Notes under the pieces: generated by a model
The model's database searches: none
Seen by the model: the letters and a program-made list of their open reading frames with translations, nothing else
What the model was told of the DNA's origin: nothing
Assembly: GCA_947652115.1 (NCBI GenBank)
Contig: OX393574.1
Coordinates: 11,357,512-11,421,511, forward strand
Reading direction: 5' to 3'
Length of the DNA stretch: 64,000 nt
From: Blastomussa wellsi
Lineage: Eukaryota; Cnidaria; Anthozoa; Scleractinia; Plerogyridae
Shown: positions 44,063 through 55,010 of the stretch, one piece after another
Numbering within the stretch: position 1 is the stretch's first letter
Layout: every line of letters begins with the position of its first letter
Position numbers and translations under genes: made by a program

Positions 44063-45375
44063 CTGTTTTGGAAGCTGTTATATTTGCTTACGAATGTCAT
44101 CATTATCTTGATGTATTAGCTTTAGCATAAAATATGAGGACAGCGTTTATTTTGAAACAGATAAACGAAAATTTGGACGTCATTGCTCAGTTTCTCTAAA
44201 ATACGTAAGTCGTTGTGGTTTTGCAGATGACGCAAATATTTTAACGGGTGCGAGTTCGAAGGTGTTCTGCTCATTCGGTTCTTTTATTTAGAGATGTTCT
44301 CGCTAATGTTGCAGTAGTGGCTTGCTTACGCTTCGTGTTAATTAATTGCCAACAGATGCCTCAAAACTATTTTTCTCATCCATTTTTTGGGGCTTTTTAC
44401 CACGAGGAAAGCTTTTTAATTAGCATTTAAACAGCAAATAAACAGCCTTAGTGAAATCACGTGCGGCATTTGATGACGTGAACCAATCAGGTACCGTATT
44501 TCAGTTGAGGGCGTGCAGTAAAACAGTTGGTGCCGAATTCAAATCAGGTATTTAGTCTTTCACCTGAGAGAGAACGTGGCGAACGTTATGTGCGCTAAAA
44601 CGCCAAAGCCCTCGCGTCTTATCTGACAAACTCAAGGATATATAAAGTAGAAAGCTATGGCACTAACTACAGAACCACAAAAATAATATTGCCTGGATTA
44701 AATGGTAAGAAAACTAGTTAATACTTTTATCGTTTCGACTCGGACCGATTTTCTGACAGAGCTGAACTCAACCTGGAATCAAACAATTTCATTGTTTTAT
44801 GTATTGTTCGCGTACTGTAGCAATTAGTTAAGTCAGTTTCTTGCTCATTCAGGGGAGAGCGACCGAAGGTTTTGCTCCGAAAGCAAGACAAACGAAGCAA
44901 GCTCCCAGCAAACTTAAACATGGCTGTGAAAGTGCACGCGTCACGCGCCATGGCTACGCGTCGATGGTTATGCAAGGTATGTTTATATAATGTTATATGG
45001 TTATATATGTATATGTGTTTATTTGTTCGCTTCGTTTGTTTGTTTTTTGCCTGTAGTTTTAAGACATGCATGCAGTGGATTTTGTCCGGCTTTTTCATGA
45101 TATTTGGAAACTTTTGATAAAGAAAGATTAAACAGCGTCAAAAAAGGAAGTAACAGAGTTCAATAATTGGAACGACCGGTCTGAAGTAAGCGCCTGAAAG
45201 TGCCACACCCTTTTGCATGGGCTCAAATTAAAATGGTGTGATTTGCTTGGGAAGCATTTCCATATGCAAACAGTAGATTGATTCAGTCAGATACAAACAT
45301 TCCAATGATCAAATATGACACGAACGTGGAACAAGGAAAAACAAAAAAAAATGTGTCCCCATGACCTCCCAGATA
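44063..45375. other. Intergenic between the two small TIR copies; possible first exon
   Basis: A TATATAAAG at about 44638 lies upstream of a possible leader. At 44920-44978 the frame MAVKVHASRAMATRRWLCK in a good start context (AAACATGGCT) runs straight into a consensus donor AAG|GTATGT, so it could be a first coding exon of an unidentified gene on +. No downstream exon was found. Confidence 0.3.
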
Positions 45376-45540
45376 CGGGTTTACCTCGGTGTAAAAACCT
45401 GTGACTTTTTTCTTTGGTTTTGAGCTATTGTTTTTCTGTTCGAATTCTACTTTGTTTCGAGGTTCTTTGTTGTCTTGTTCGTTCTTTGTTATACGTCACT
45501 GGTGAGTTTCACAGGTTTTTATACCGAGAATGAGCCCAAG
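45376..45540. mobile_element. Small TIR element, copy B (inverted relative to A)
   Basis: The ends GGGTTTACCTCGGTGTAAAA and TTTTTATACCGAGAATGAGC are inverted. It mirrors 43925-44062 with an extra segment (ACGTCACTGGTGAG) near one end. Confidence 0.65.
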
Positions 45541-48240
45541 ATACAGGTCGGTATATATTTTCGTTCATGATTGTACTCGTGTGCAAGAGGGCTAAAGGCG
45601 TGATAAACCAGAGAAACAACAGGCGTAATAAACCATAAGGTTATATATACATAAATTTATTTTTTCTACAAAATTTCATTATAAGGAACAAATTCTCTTA
45701 TAGTTCTTTGCTTCTTTCCTATTCACAGTTTGGTTCCTCCTGAACTCGTAAGCAGCCAGTCCACTGTCCACAGTTAGCAGTCCATTCCAGCCTTCCAAAC
45801 CTCAGCATATCGTCTGATCTTCTCGGCGTCGTCTTCGCAACGCAAGGCACGAGTTCTTCCTGGTAGTGGTTAGTGCAGTTCTTTGTGGGTAGGGAAGGGT
45901 GGGTTTATTGTTAGAACTCTGGATGAACCTTCACTCCCTAACGTTCGGCTAAAACGACTGATTCGATATTCGGCTTAACTTAATTTAGACAGCTTAGTTA
46001 GCTCTGGGTGGATTGGGTTCGGGCCTCCCCTTTTCATTTTCTGGGTTCTTCACTCGGCCAATTTCTCGGCACTATGTTTAGGATTCGACTTTACTTCGGT
46101 ATACTTCGGCTTTTTTTCGACAGTAGTTCGGTTTAACTTCGGCTTCTGCGCAATCTCCCGCTTAGTGTTTTTGGAAAAATACATTTTTTTTCTTTAACTA
46201 AGTTCCTTTTAATGACAGTACTATCGCTGTCATTAACAGGGCAGACCCCCTTCAATGACAGCAACGCCGCTGTTATTAACAGGGTTAGAGATCAAGGCTC
46301 ATCCAGATAAATTAATTATAATATTACTCGATTTATTAATTAATTTAATAGTAAAACTTAGGAAACTAGAGAATGACCACTTAACACAGGCGCGAAGACT
46401 GATTTGTTTTCCCATGTCATGTTAAGCTGTCAGGTTTCTAGTTACAGTGAGTGTCGAGGCTAATTAGTTAGCTGGGAATATGGGACAATGCACACACCCC
46501 AGATTAGATGGCTTACAATGAGTATAACTTAGGCAGCTTCCAAAACGGATCTACAGGACAATTCACCAACAAGATGCATTCTACAAGACCGTCTTCTGTA
46601 GAGACAGTGAAAAGGTAGAGTATAGCCCAGGGGTTACTTATAGTTCCTTGGGAGGTTTCTCCCACGGAGAGGCATTGGTAGCAACCGGGCAAACACGTGT
46701 CGCTTTGTTAGCGTTGCCTCGTGGGAGGAGTCTTCTCAAGAACCCGCTTGCATTGCACCTCGCAGGCGTAGGAAATTTAGACCGTCTACAAATTGTAGGC
46801 GTTGGTAGACTTCACTTCCGACGGAGCAGCTGAGGAGCTGCTTGGAGAACGGATCGACAGAAGCCAACTCGTTAAACAATTGTGAAGACCTCTTAAGTTA
46901 TATTATAATAAGGCCTGGAGAAAGAAAAGTCTGGAATACCTAGAGAAAGAAGTTCACGCGCAGCAGAAAGATAGAAGTAGTGTAATTTAGATATTAAGTA
47001 GACTCCAGTTCGACGGTCCAAGAAATCAGAACAGCGAAACAACGAAAAACATTGGACACATTCAGAAATGGGGAGAACGCGTGAAGAAGACATCATCCCT
47101 TTTCACTGGATCCGAATTGATAGACAAGATAGACAGCCTATAAAATAATTTTAAAATTAGCATGGACCACGCTGGTGAATGGGTTTGCTTTCGGGCTCTT
47201 GCATTCTCCACGCAGAAGGAACAAAACAAAACCAAACCATCCTCAAAGGTTTTCAGTTATTTAGCTCATCGGTCCTTTATTCGCTGACGTGGTACATGCT
47301 ACAACAATTATTCATTCTGAGGTCGGTGAATAATTGTTCATTATCAGAATTATCAGAGACGTTCTTGGGATAATATAAGTTAAAAAAAGATTAACATGAA
47401 ATTCGCTGTTGTGTTGTTGTTGTCTTTGAAAGCATGCACGGGTGAATGCTGCAAGACTGTGGAATAGAATTCGCGCTCTTGGCCACACTGTTTGTTTCCT
47501 TTCCGAACTGATCCTCAATTGTCTGTTGATTAAAAATACTTTAAGTATTTAACTTACCCAGAACTTCCAAACGAAGACGAAGTAGACATTGTGGACTGTA
47601 GCGCGGATTGCATTTCAGCGTTAAACAGCATAGCCTCGCTTCGGCTCCGATTCGGTTGACGAGTTAGCTCGGCTTCTTTCGGAACGCTTCGTACGTTGTT
47701 CGGCTTTCGACGTTCAGTAACCGATAATGAACGACAAGGGCCTGGTATCGCGTTTTCCTCGATAGCAGGCCAATGAAAACCCCACAAATGTCCGAGCAAC
47801 CCTGCGTGTTCCACGAGTGGTGTCGAGTTTTAGACACAGGAACATTCTTGGTTTCTCTGGACAGCTATTTTTCTGCAATTAGGAGCGCACCCCCTCATGG
47901 ATTGACTTAATTAGGTCCTGTGGAATAGTTTATTGTAATAGTCTTGAATGTATAAGCATAGAAGTGATGAACCTGCATGACTAACCTGTAGTTGAGATCT
48001 TGTTTTTCGCCGTCGATGCTCACTCGGCATAGCAAACTCGGCAATCGACATAAAACAAGAATTGAAAATAAAAATTTTCAGTTACCAGTGTGTGTTTTGT
48101 CATTATTCTGTGAGTTTCTTCTGTCTATATTGATAACTAATCTAGCACTTATCTTAAAGCATGTGCGCTAACTGATTTGTCCAAAATTGTTGTTTATAAC
48201 TGTGCAATGTCGGTGGAAGGGGTTATGTTAAACATGTTTG
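45541..48240. other. Intergenic, no gene established
   Basis: 46212-46290 holds two direct copies of a small hairpin unit (AATGACAG ... CGCTGT.ATTAACAGGG). 47304-47340 is a hairpin (CAATTATTCA/TGAATAATTG). On -, 47826-47554 is stop-free, Arg/Ser-rich, and ends at a consensus donor (TCTGG|GTAAGT), so it could be an exon, but I recognise no family. Confidence 0.3.
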
Positions 48241-48248
48241 TTTTCACT

Positions 48249-49647
48249 TGTCCACTTTCGGGGACATCATCATTATTTCAAATTTTCACTTACAAAACGA
48301 TCTCCAATATTCAAAGTGGTTCGTTGTAGGCTTTCAACGTTCTTAAAAATACATCATCAGTTTAATTAATTTACTGTAAGCACAAAAAACCAGAGGCATG
48401 TTATTTTTGTGCTCTTACCTTGAAAATAAAAAAGTGTTACACAAGAAACATGTATTGTGGTATTTTTAGTTGTTTTGTTTCTTTTTAAATCGTCCCGTTT
48501 AGGGGCGTAGTGTATCCCAATTCCATCCATTAGCTTAAAAATTTACTGTAAACTCTAAACCACTGCATGTTATCCGTTGTACTGTACGTGGACTTACAAA
48601 TAAAAAAACTGTTACACAAAAAGCTTGTCTTGTTGTATTTTGAGTTTCTTTGTCTTGACTTCTGTGGATTTATAGCACTTTTTATTTTCAGGCAGCCTCG
48701 CATCACAGCTTCATTTTTATTTCATCTCTCTCTGGCTGGTATCTTTTTTTTTCGACGAGAGAATCGCTCTTCGTGATTTTGAGGCGATTGAAAGGACTGC
48801 AAATGTTCGACGATAATGGTTGCTGAAACCAATTTATTTTGAGCGCCATTTTCGAGGACGTGGTAAGGTTTACCGCAGTGTATCTTCTAGCGTTCAGTAA
48901 TTGATGTTTCAAGAAGAATTTTTCGCGTCTTTTGGATTGCAGCGAACGGATGTCCATTTTTGGGGACGTGATGTTAACTTTACCGCCTCCTAAGATCATG
49001 CAGTGATATTTCAACAAGAACTTCTTCTGGTAGCAACGTATGGCCATCCATTAGCCCCCATTTTTGGGGAGGACGTCAACGATTTTAATTTCGTACTCTT
49101 CTCGTCATTTGATTCGTCCGCAAGTACGCCATTTTTCGTCGGCATAGAACATGCAAGTGCAAATATTTTCATTTGCGAGTACATCTAATTCTAACCACCA
49201 AAAGGTAAGTATTCGTTTCGCGTTTGGCACAGCAAGGTCAACGAAAGGGAAAATGGTGAGAACTCGGCGTTCTTGAGCTCGGTTTATCAAGCTCAAAATT
49301 AAATCATATTGAACGAACTGAATATGATCAGTAATCTGTGTATTTAGGAATGTATTCAGAATAAAGAATTAAAACAAACCTGTTTTTGTCTCTTTTCTGA
49401 GGTAAGGACCTCAAAATACATAAAGGTCCTGAGGGTTTCTGATCTCATTTTGTTTTCTTTTTTATACCCAGCGTCTAATTTCGGGCACGTTGTAATTTTC
49501 GATTCCAATGTTCAGGTCGTCCATTTTCGGGGATGACCTGGATAACTTTGTCCATCAACTTGCATGTCCTGTGGATTTCTGGCAACGCCCATTTTTTTGT
49601 CAGCGTGGAACGCGGTGCTGTACAATGATGTCCATTTTCGGGGACAA
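48249..49647. repeat. Cluster of hairpin motifs of the type GTCC-N6/7-GGGGAC
   Basis: Clear copies: TGTCCACTTTCGGGGACAT (48249-48267), TGTCCATTTTTGGGGACGTG (48951-48970), AGGTCGTCCATTTTCGGGGA with TGACCT (49514-49539), and TGTCCATTTTCGGGGACA (49630-49647). Weaker copies at 48843-48863 and 49055-49073. Each can fold into a 4-9 bp stem. The sequences between the copies are not themselves repeated. Confidence 0.6.
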
Positions 49648-50099
49648 GCGACTTCTAATAACACCGGTTTTCGTTTGGCATTGTCTTAGTTAAAGACAGG
49701 AAGAAAATATATTTTCAATGGTCAGTTTATACCAGAAACGTTCTCCAGCTTGATGGGATTTTAACGACATCGTACCATTCCAAACCGAGGTAGGTAACTT
49801 CCTGGACTTCGATCTCACAAGTTTTGTAAACTAGATTAACTCGTACAGTTGTTAGTCTTTTTTGTTTGAAGGTAACTGACCAAGCGGATCCTTATGTAAG
49901 TGGCTGACCAGCACACCCAACGTCATCTCTTCCTTTATCATGTGCATCTTTCAGGTAAAGTAGACTTGGTAAGTATTCTTTCAGATTTAACAATTTAGCT
50001 GGCTTTATTGTTTTCCATTTCACATCGTATGGGATTGTTTTTCTTATATCTGCATATCAGCGTATGCTTCCATGTAGTCACATGATCTGAAAGGTAGAA

Positions 50100-50715
50100 A
50101 GCCTTGTTTTGAGGCAAGCGAAGCCGTTGGGCGATGTTGTGTTATGTTTTTTTATTATTAACTCGCCTTGAAGTCACTGAAGTCTTTCAAGGTTTTTCTG
50201 AAGTTACCTCGATGAAATCTTGATTGAGAGCCGAGAAGGCCGTAGACTGCTGCAACAGAGAGATCTTTGCCCAGAGATATTTGAATGTAAGTATACCAAG
50301 GAATTTTTCTCTGGTACGAATTGCACAGGTTCAATAATTTACGAAACAGGTGGCAAGATAAGAAAACACAGGGATTTTAATTTATTTAATTCGAATTCAA
50401 TACTTTGATGTAACAACAGAAATTCCCAGAGTTAACATAAGGAAATGTGTACGACTACAGCTCAACCACGAGGCAAGCGACTTGTAATTAAAAATTGATT
50501 TCGAGTTGAGTCTGTGCAGGTTTTCTTGAAGTTGCCTCAATGACAGAATTCGAAGCTAAGACAGAGGAAACAAGGCCGCAGATAAAGGACGGATCTTTGC
50601 CCAGTGATGCTTGTTTGTACATACTACAGAAAATCAGTTTGCCGAATACACTGAAACAGCAGGTGAGAAGAAAACACAGGAATTAAGGTAATCCCTTGAT
50701 GTACTGCCAAGTTAT
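50100..50715. repeat. Diverged tandem duplication, two units of ~300 bp
   Basis: Unit 1 (about 50108-50420) and unit 2 (about 50470-50715) share GAGGCAAGCGA, TTTTTCTGAAGTTACCTC/TTTTCTTGAAGTTGCCTC, GATCTTTGCCCAG and AGAAAACACAGG in the same order. In unit 1 the stretch 50203-50287 is open and precedes a donor-like GTAAGT, but unit 2 does not preserve that frame, so coding is doubtful. Confidence 0.55.
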
Positions 50716-52541
50716 CCTCACAACAACTCGATTAAAAGAAATACATATTCAACGGACACCATGTCCCTTATATGGACACTAAGAGTTGATTTGATAAAAT
50801 AACGTGAACCTACATTTAGGAAAATAGTCTCGATGTACAACCAAATTTTCAGAACAGCCATCATAAACTCAGGAGAAGTGATGCTTCATAATTTTACACA
50901 GTCAGATTTCTTCGAGAGAGGGGTTCAAGGTGCACATTTGCAATTAATTTTTTTTCCATCCAAGAGTTTTTGATTTTTGTTTCAGCGCGATGTATCCAAG
51001 TATCTGTTATGTCTACTAATGAATCCATTAAGTTTTCTACTAATCCAGGGTGCCACCAGATGATAGAGTTCCAGCAAACTTCAAAAACAGCTTGCTTCTA
51101 GCCGAGACCAGACAACTTGTCCATTGCAATGCGGCTCAGAGACCTCTCGTAGACTCAGTTGTTACCCAGTGACACTCACGGTCATGTTTTGGTGATGAAC
51201 CACCGCAAACACAAAACAGTCTTGAATCTGGGCGGACTTATCTTTAGCCACATCAGATCTTGAAACAGGGGTTGGAACCTTTTTAACGCGACTGCCGAAC
51301 ACAAGCATCCCTCGTGCATGTTAGACTGATAGGAGAAAATAGGTTTAGTCAGGGAATTGAAAATAGCTCTAACATAGGTCCTGATCCGTTTCCTAAAAGA
51401 AGTCTATGGGTATTGTGAGAGGGAGGGATCTTGATAGCTCTTGTTAACGTCAACAGAATATTCGTCAGGCCTAATTAGACTAATAAAGATTTCTTTGGAA
51501 AACTTGCATGGGAAGCTATTGTTTTGTGACCTAATTACAAGCTTTAGACCGCGATATTTTTTCGTGGCAACTTGTAGAACTCAGAAGAAAAGGAAATTAG
51601 CAGCTTCGAGCACGTTTCTCAATTTAAATTTTAGATTACGTTCGTGTTTCTCGTCTACTCTTCTCACAGTTTTCCTATACACTGTCTAAATTTCCTGTCA
51701 CCTGACAGTATGTCATGACTGTGTTGATAAATGTATGCAGAAATGTTTTGGCTATATATCCCTCAACTTGTGTATTTTGGAGTTGCTCTTTGTTTTTCAG
51801 CTTGTTCTTTTTTAGCATCATTTCAACCGAGTTTACGAGCATCTAGTCCTGGCTATTAAGAAGATCGCTGTTTTAACAGTCGACTGAATACGCGGTCATG
51901 TGCAATGCTAAAACATAAATCCTTGCAGATTTCCACTAGACTGTCAACCAATCCGTGATCAGACGTCAGTAATCAAGTCCAATATTCTGCGGTGTGGCAG
52001 ACAAGACGGATGCTAAGTAATCTTCCCGTCAGGATAAGCCTCACGAATCTTCAAGTTGCTTCGGAATATCATATCCTACTGCAGACTACGGACTCTGTGG
52101 ATTATCTTCCCCGCCACCAGACACTGCATTCCTCATCGTAATAATTTTTATTGGCTCAGTTAATAAACTATTTGTTATGAGTTTAAGGGGTAGCAAATGG
52201 TCTGGGTAGGTTCTGAGAATTTGGTACTTCATCAAGAGAAAATGAATATCGTCGGTTTGACAGAATATGAACATATTCGTCGGCTTGAGAGAATAGCCAG
52301 GACCATTTGCTGGTTCTTGAGTTTGCGACTTAACTTTTAGAAAGCAATGTCGATAGTGGTTTTGCTTAACCTGTGAAATAGATCCTTTCAGTGGCAATAG
52401 TCGGTAAAGTTTTACTACACGAGTCGTTCTTGACACATTCGTTTTGGGCCAAATTATGGGCACTTGATTCTCGTAAGGTTTTGTTTCACGGGTGAGGAAT
52501 ATCCACTCACAAAAATACACTTCAAAATTATTGGAACCTAA
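50716..52541. other. Intergenic, no gene recognised
   Basis: The 144-codon frame at 52520-52086 (-) is the longest here but has no domain or compositional support. It contains a small internal repeat (ATATCGTCGGTTTGA/ATTCGTCGGCTTGA on +). Confidence 0.35.
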
Positions 52542-53199
52542 ATTATGTGAAACGATGTTCTAAAAAAATTAAAGGATGCTCGAGAACTTGCTAAATTAAT
52601 TGAAACCATGCATTTTAAAGTAGATTCGTTATTTGAACTACTCTCCCAATAGACTATGCTATGTCTAGAGATATCATTTAGAATGAGGAAAAATGCTTTA
52701 TTCCATATTTTTGTTTCGCACAATTATATCATAAATTCATTATAACATATAACTCGTTATATCAATTCCTGATATCGCAATTCGTTGTAACATAATTCAT
52801 TTATCATACAATTGATTCTATGATATAATGAATTACACGATAAAACGAATCAGTGATATAGTGAATTAATTGATATAACAAATTATATGACATAATAAAT
52901 TATATGATATAGCAAATCATAATATAATTAATTATATCATATAACGATTATGATATAATGAATTATATGAAATGTATAATTATATGATAATAATCCTATC
53001 ATATATTTATATAAATGATTGAAAGAAACAATGATATGGAATAATGCATTTCGTATTCCAAGTGATATAATGGCATTGCATATTTTGGTAGAGTATTGTT
53101 GTAATCATGAATCTAAATTTCAAATACATGATTTAAAAATCAGGTCGAACAAAGCGTTCTTGATAGGAGATTTTTTGAGGAACATAGTTTCACATAATC
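52542..53199. mobile_element. Long-TIR element with AT-rich tandem core and homologous arm ORFs
   Basis: Left arm 52542-52730 and right arm 53020-53199 are diverged inverted copies (ATTATGTGAAACGATGTTC versus its mirror at the right end). The arm-encoded frames, 61 codons on - from 52723 and 73 codons on + from 53019, are visibly homologous: MCETKIWNKAF and MKETMIWNNAF, each followed by a DI..H motif and an ES motif. The core is the AT tandem at 52731-53010. No transposase. The arms could derive from a gene fragment or a long subterminal repeat. Confidence 0.65.
52731..53010. repeat. AT-rich tandem repeat, ~17-20-bp period
   Basis: Variants of GATATAATGAATTATAT recur about 15 times in both orientations; almost pure A/T. 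Confidence 0.8.
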
Positions 53200-54322
53200 T
53201 TAAAATCGAAGGTTTACTGATTTTAAATTTGTACATATAGTTCCCCATTTTCACGACAGGAAATTTAGGAAAAGGACAAAAATAAAAAAACCTAGACGCG
53301 ATTTAATATATAAGGATGCCAAAAAGACATTGATCTGGCACGCGATAATATTTACATAATTATTATCAGTTGTGATATACAAAGGAGAAAATAAAAATCT
53401 CTCAGACATGCTTTATCGTCTCAAGTAAGAATGTAATAACGCATGCTATTCGGGTGCGGCTTATCCTCGAATGCATGTTGACGATAATTAAGAATAGTTC
53501 AGATTAAAAAAAAACAGGCTGTGCATGGGCTTTAAAATATCGGAATATACTAAACACACTGTGCGAAACGAACATTTGTATAATAACCTAACAGTTAGTT
53601 AATTTCGTGAAGAGTGTTAGTATATTTCGATTCTTTATCTTTATTGATGACTTTCAGCTTAGCTTTTTTACTAATAGTAATATTTAAAGAATTAAGTAAC
53701 AGTTCTTGTCTCGTGTTGTTGCTTATGTGACGTACTCTAGTATGTTTCGGGGCTTTCTGATTTATGTCAAATTTCTAACATGACTCCAAGGCTTTCTAAT
53801 TTAAGTTCTATATTTGGTTATTTTGTGCTTTGTGTCTTGCGGGAATTAACAAAGAAATTTTCAAACGTCAGAATTTTTATTCAGAAAGCCTCGTATTCAT
53901 GTAGGAGTTGAAAGGAAACAGTAAGAGCAAACCAACGAAAGTAACGTATAACGCAGAACAAATAACGATGAATGGGAAAGCAAGTCCAACCTTAATTGTT
54001 TTGAGCATTGGAACTTCTAGGCTTAAGCTTGCAGATTGTTATAGTCCATTTTGAGTCTCTCCAATCTCGTTTGAGAGTAACAATTTTTTTAATTGCCACT
54101 CGAAACGAGATAAGTGAGGCCAATTTAAATGCATGCAAAACAATTATTTTACAATTGTTTTAACTTGGTAGTTACATAAAGCCACATAAAAAATTAATGC
54201 TCCGAACTTTGAGGTTGGTTTTCTGGGTTTTAAGAGATAGTGTTGTTACAAGATATTTATGTTCACCCTTAGACCCGCGTAGCCCACCCGTCACCAAACG
54301 AGGCCATTTCAGAGTTAGTTTT
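53200..54322. other. Intergenic, no gene recognised
   Basis: AT-rich, no coding signal or repeat with a second copy noticed. Confidence 0.35.
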
Positions 54323-54470
54323 TTCCTCGTTGTCAAAACGAGTCTCGAGTGAAACCATCTATATGGAAATGTGTTTTACCTGCACCTTCATTCTCATGCA
54401 GAACAAGCTTGTTTCCACATGAATAGTTTCGCACTAAGACTCGTTTTGAAACAGAGGGAAAAGGGAACTC
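54323..54470. mobile_element. ~148-bp foldback MITE
   Basis: The arms TTCCTCGTTGTCAAAACGAG ... GTGAAACCATCTATATGGAAA and TTTCCACATGAATAGTTTCGC ... CTCGTTTTGAAACAGAGGGAA are imperfect inverted repeats. I recall the AAACGAGTCTTxGTGCGAAACC form as a coral MITE. Confidence 0.65.
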
Positions 54471-54614
54471 GGAAGTGGTCTATTGGAACACTTTCGAGGT
54501 TTGCTTCTCTTTATTTTTTGAGGATCGTAAGTGAGAAAACTGTAATGTGTTATTGCGCTTCCCTCTTTAAATAAAGTTATTGTTTTTTGTTGTTCGCTCT
54601 CATTCTCTTCCCCG

Positions 54615-55010
54615 GAGGATACTACCTTAAATTTCGGATAGGTTCTTTTAAAAACCCTGAATTTGATTCCCTATTTAAGGCCCAAACTCAAAAACTGACA
54701 CCCAATTCAAGGTAAAAATGACAGCTAAAAAGGTATGAACGGGTCGATCTTATTTCGTTCCTGTAACGTTTTAAATACTCCTAACGGATTGTTCAGTTTA
54801 AATAGACCGTTTAGGAGCTGCAATTTGAAATGATAAAATTTCGATACCCTATCAAAGGATCACACCAGGAAAATGCCAAAGGGGGCAATAGTGATACCCT
54901 ATTGAAGGATCGAAAACCTCAGAAAAAATACCCTTATGGCGGTACTTACCTATATCGCCCATATTTGGGGGTACACCCCCCCCCCCCAAATCCGGGCACT
55001 TTAAATCTCG
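54615..55010. repeat. Dispersed 'ATACCCTAT' repeat, copy 4
   Basis: Same landmark order as 33236-33500: AACGGATTGTTCAGTTTAAA, AGACCGTTTAGG, GATACCCTAT, GGATCACACCAG, AAATGCCAAAGGGGGC, CCTATATCGCCCATATTTGG, ending in a C-run at 54975-54986. Confidence 0.7.

Noticed and set aside
48249..49647. CRISPR-like array from regularly recurring GTCC...GGGGAC motifs
   Set aside because: Motif is only ~18 bp, spacing is irregular, copies vary, and the DNA is eukaryotic.
52086..52520. 144-codon open frame on the - strand as a gene
   Set aside because: No recognisable domain, poor coding composition, and no splice or start support.
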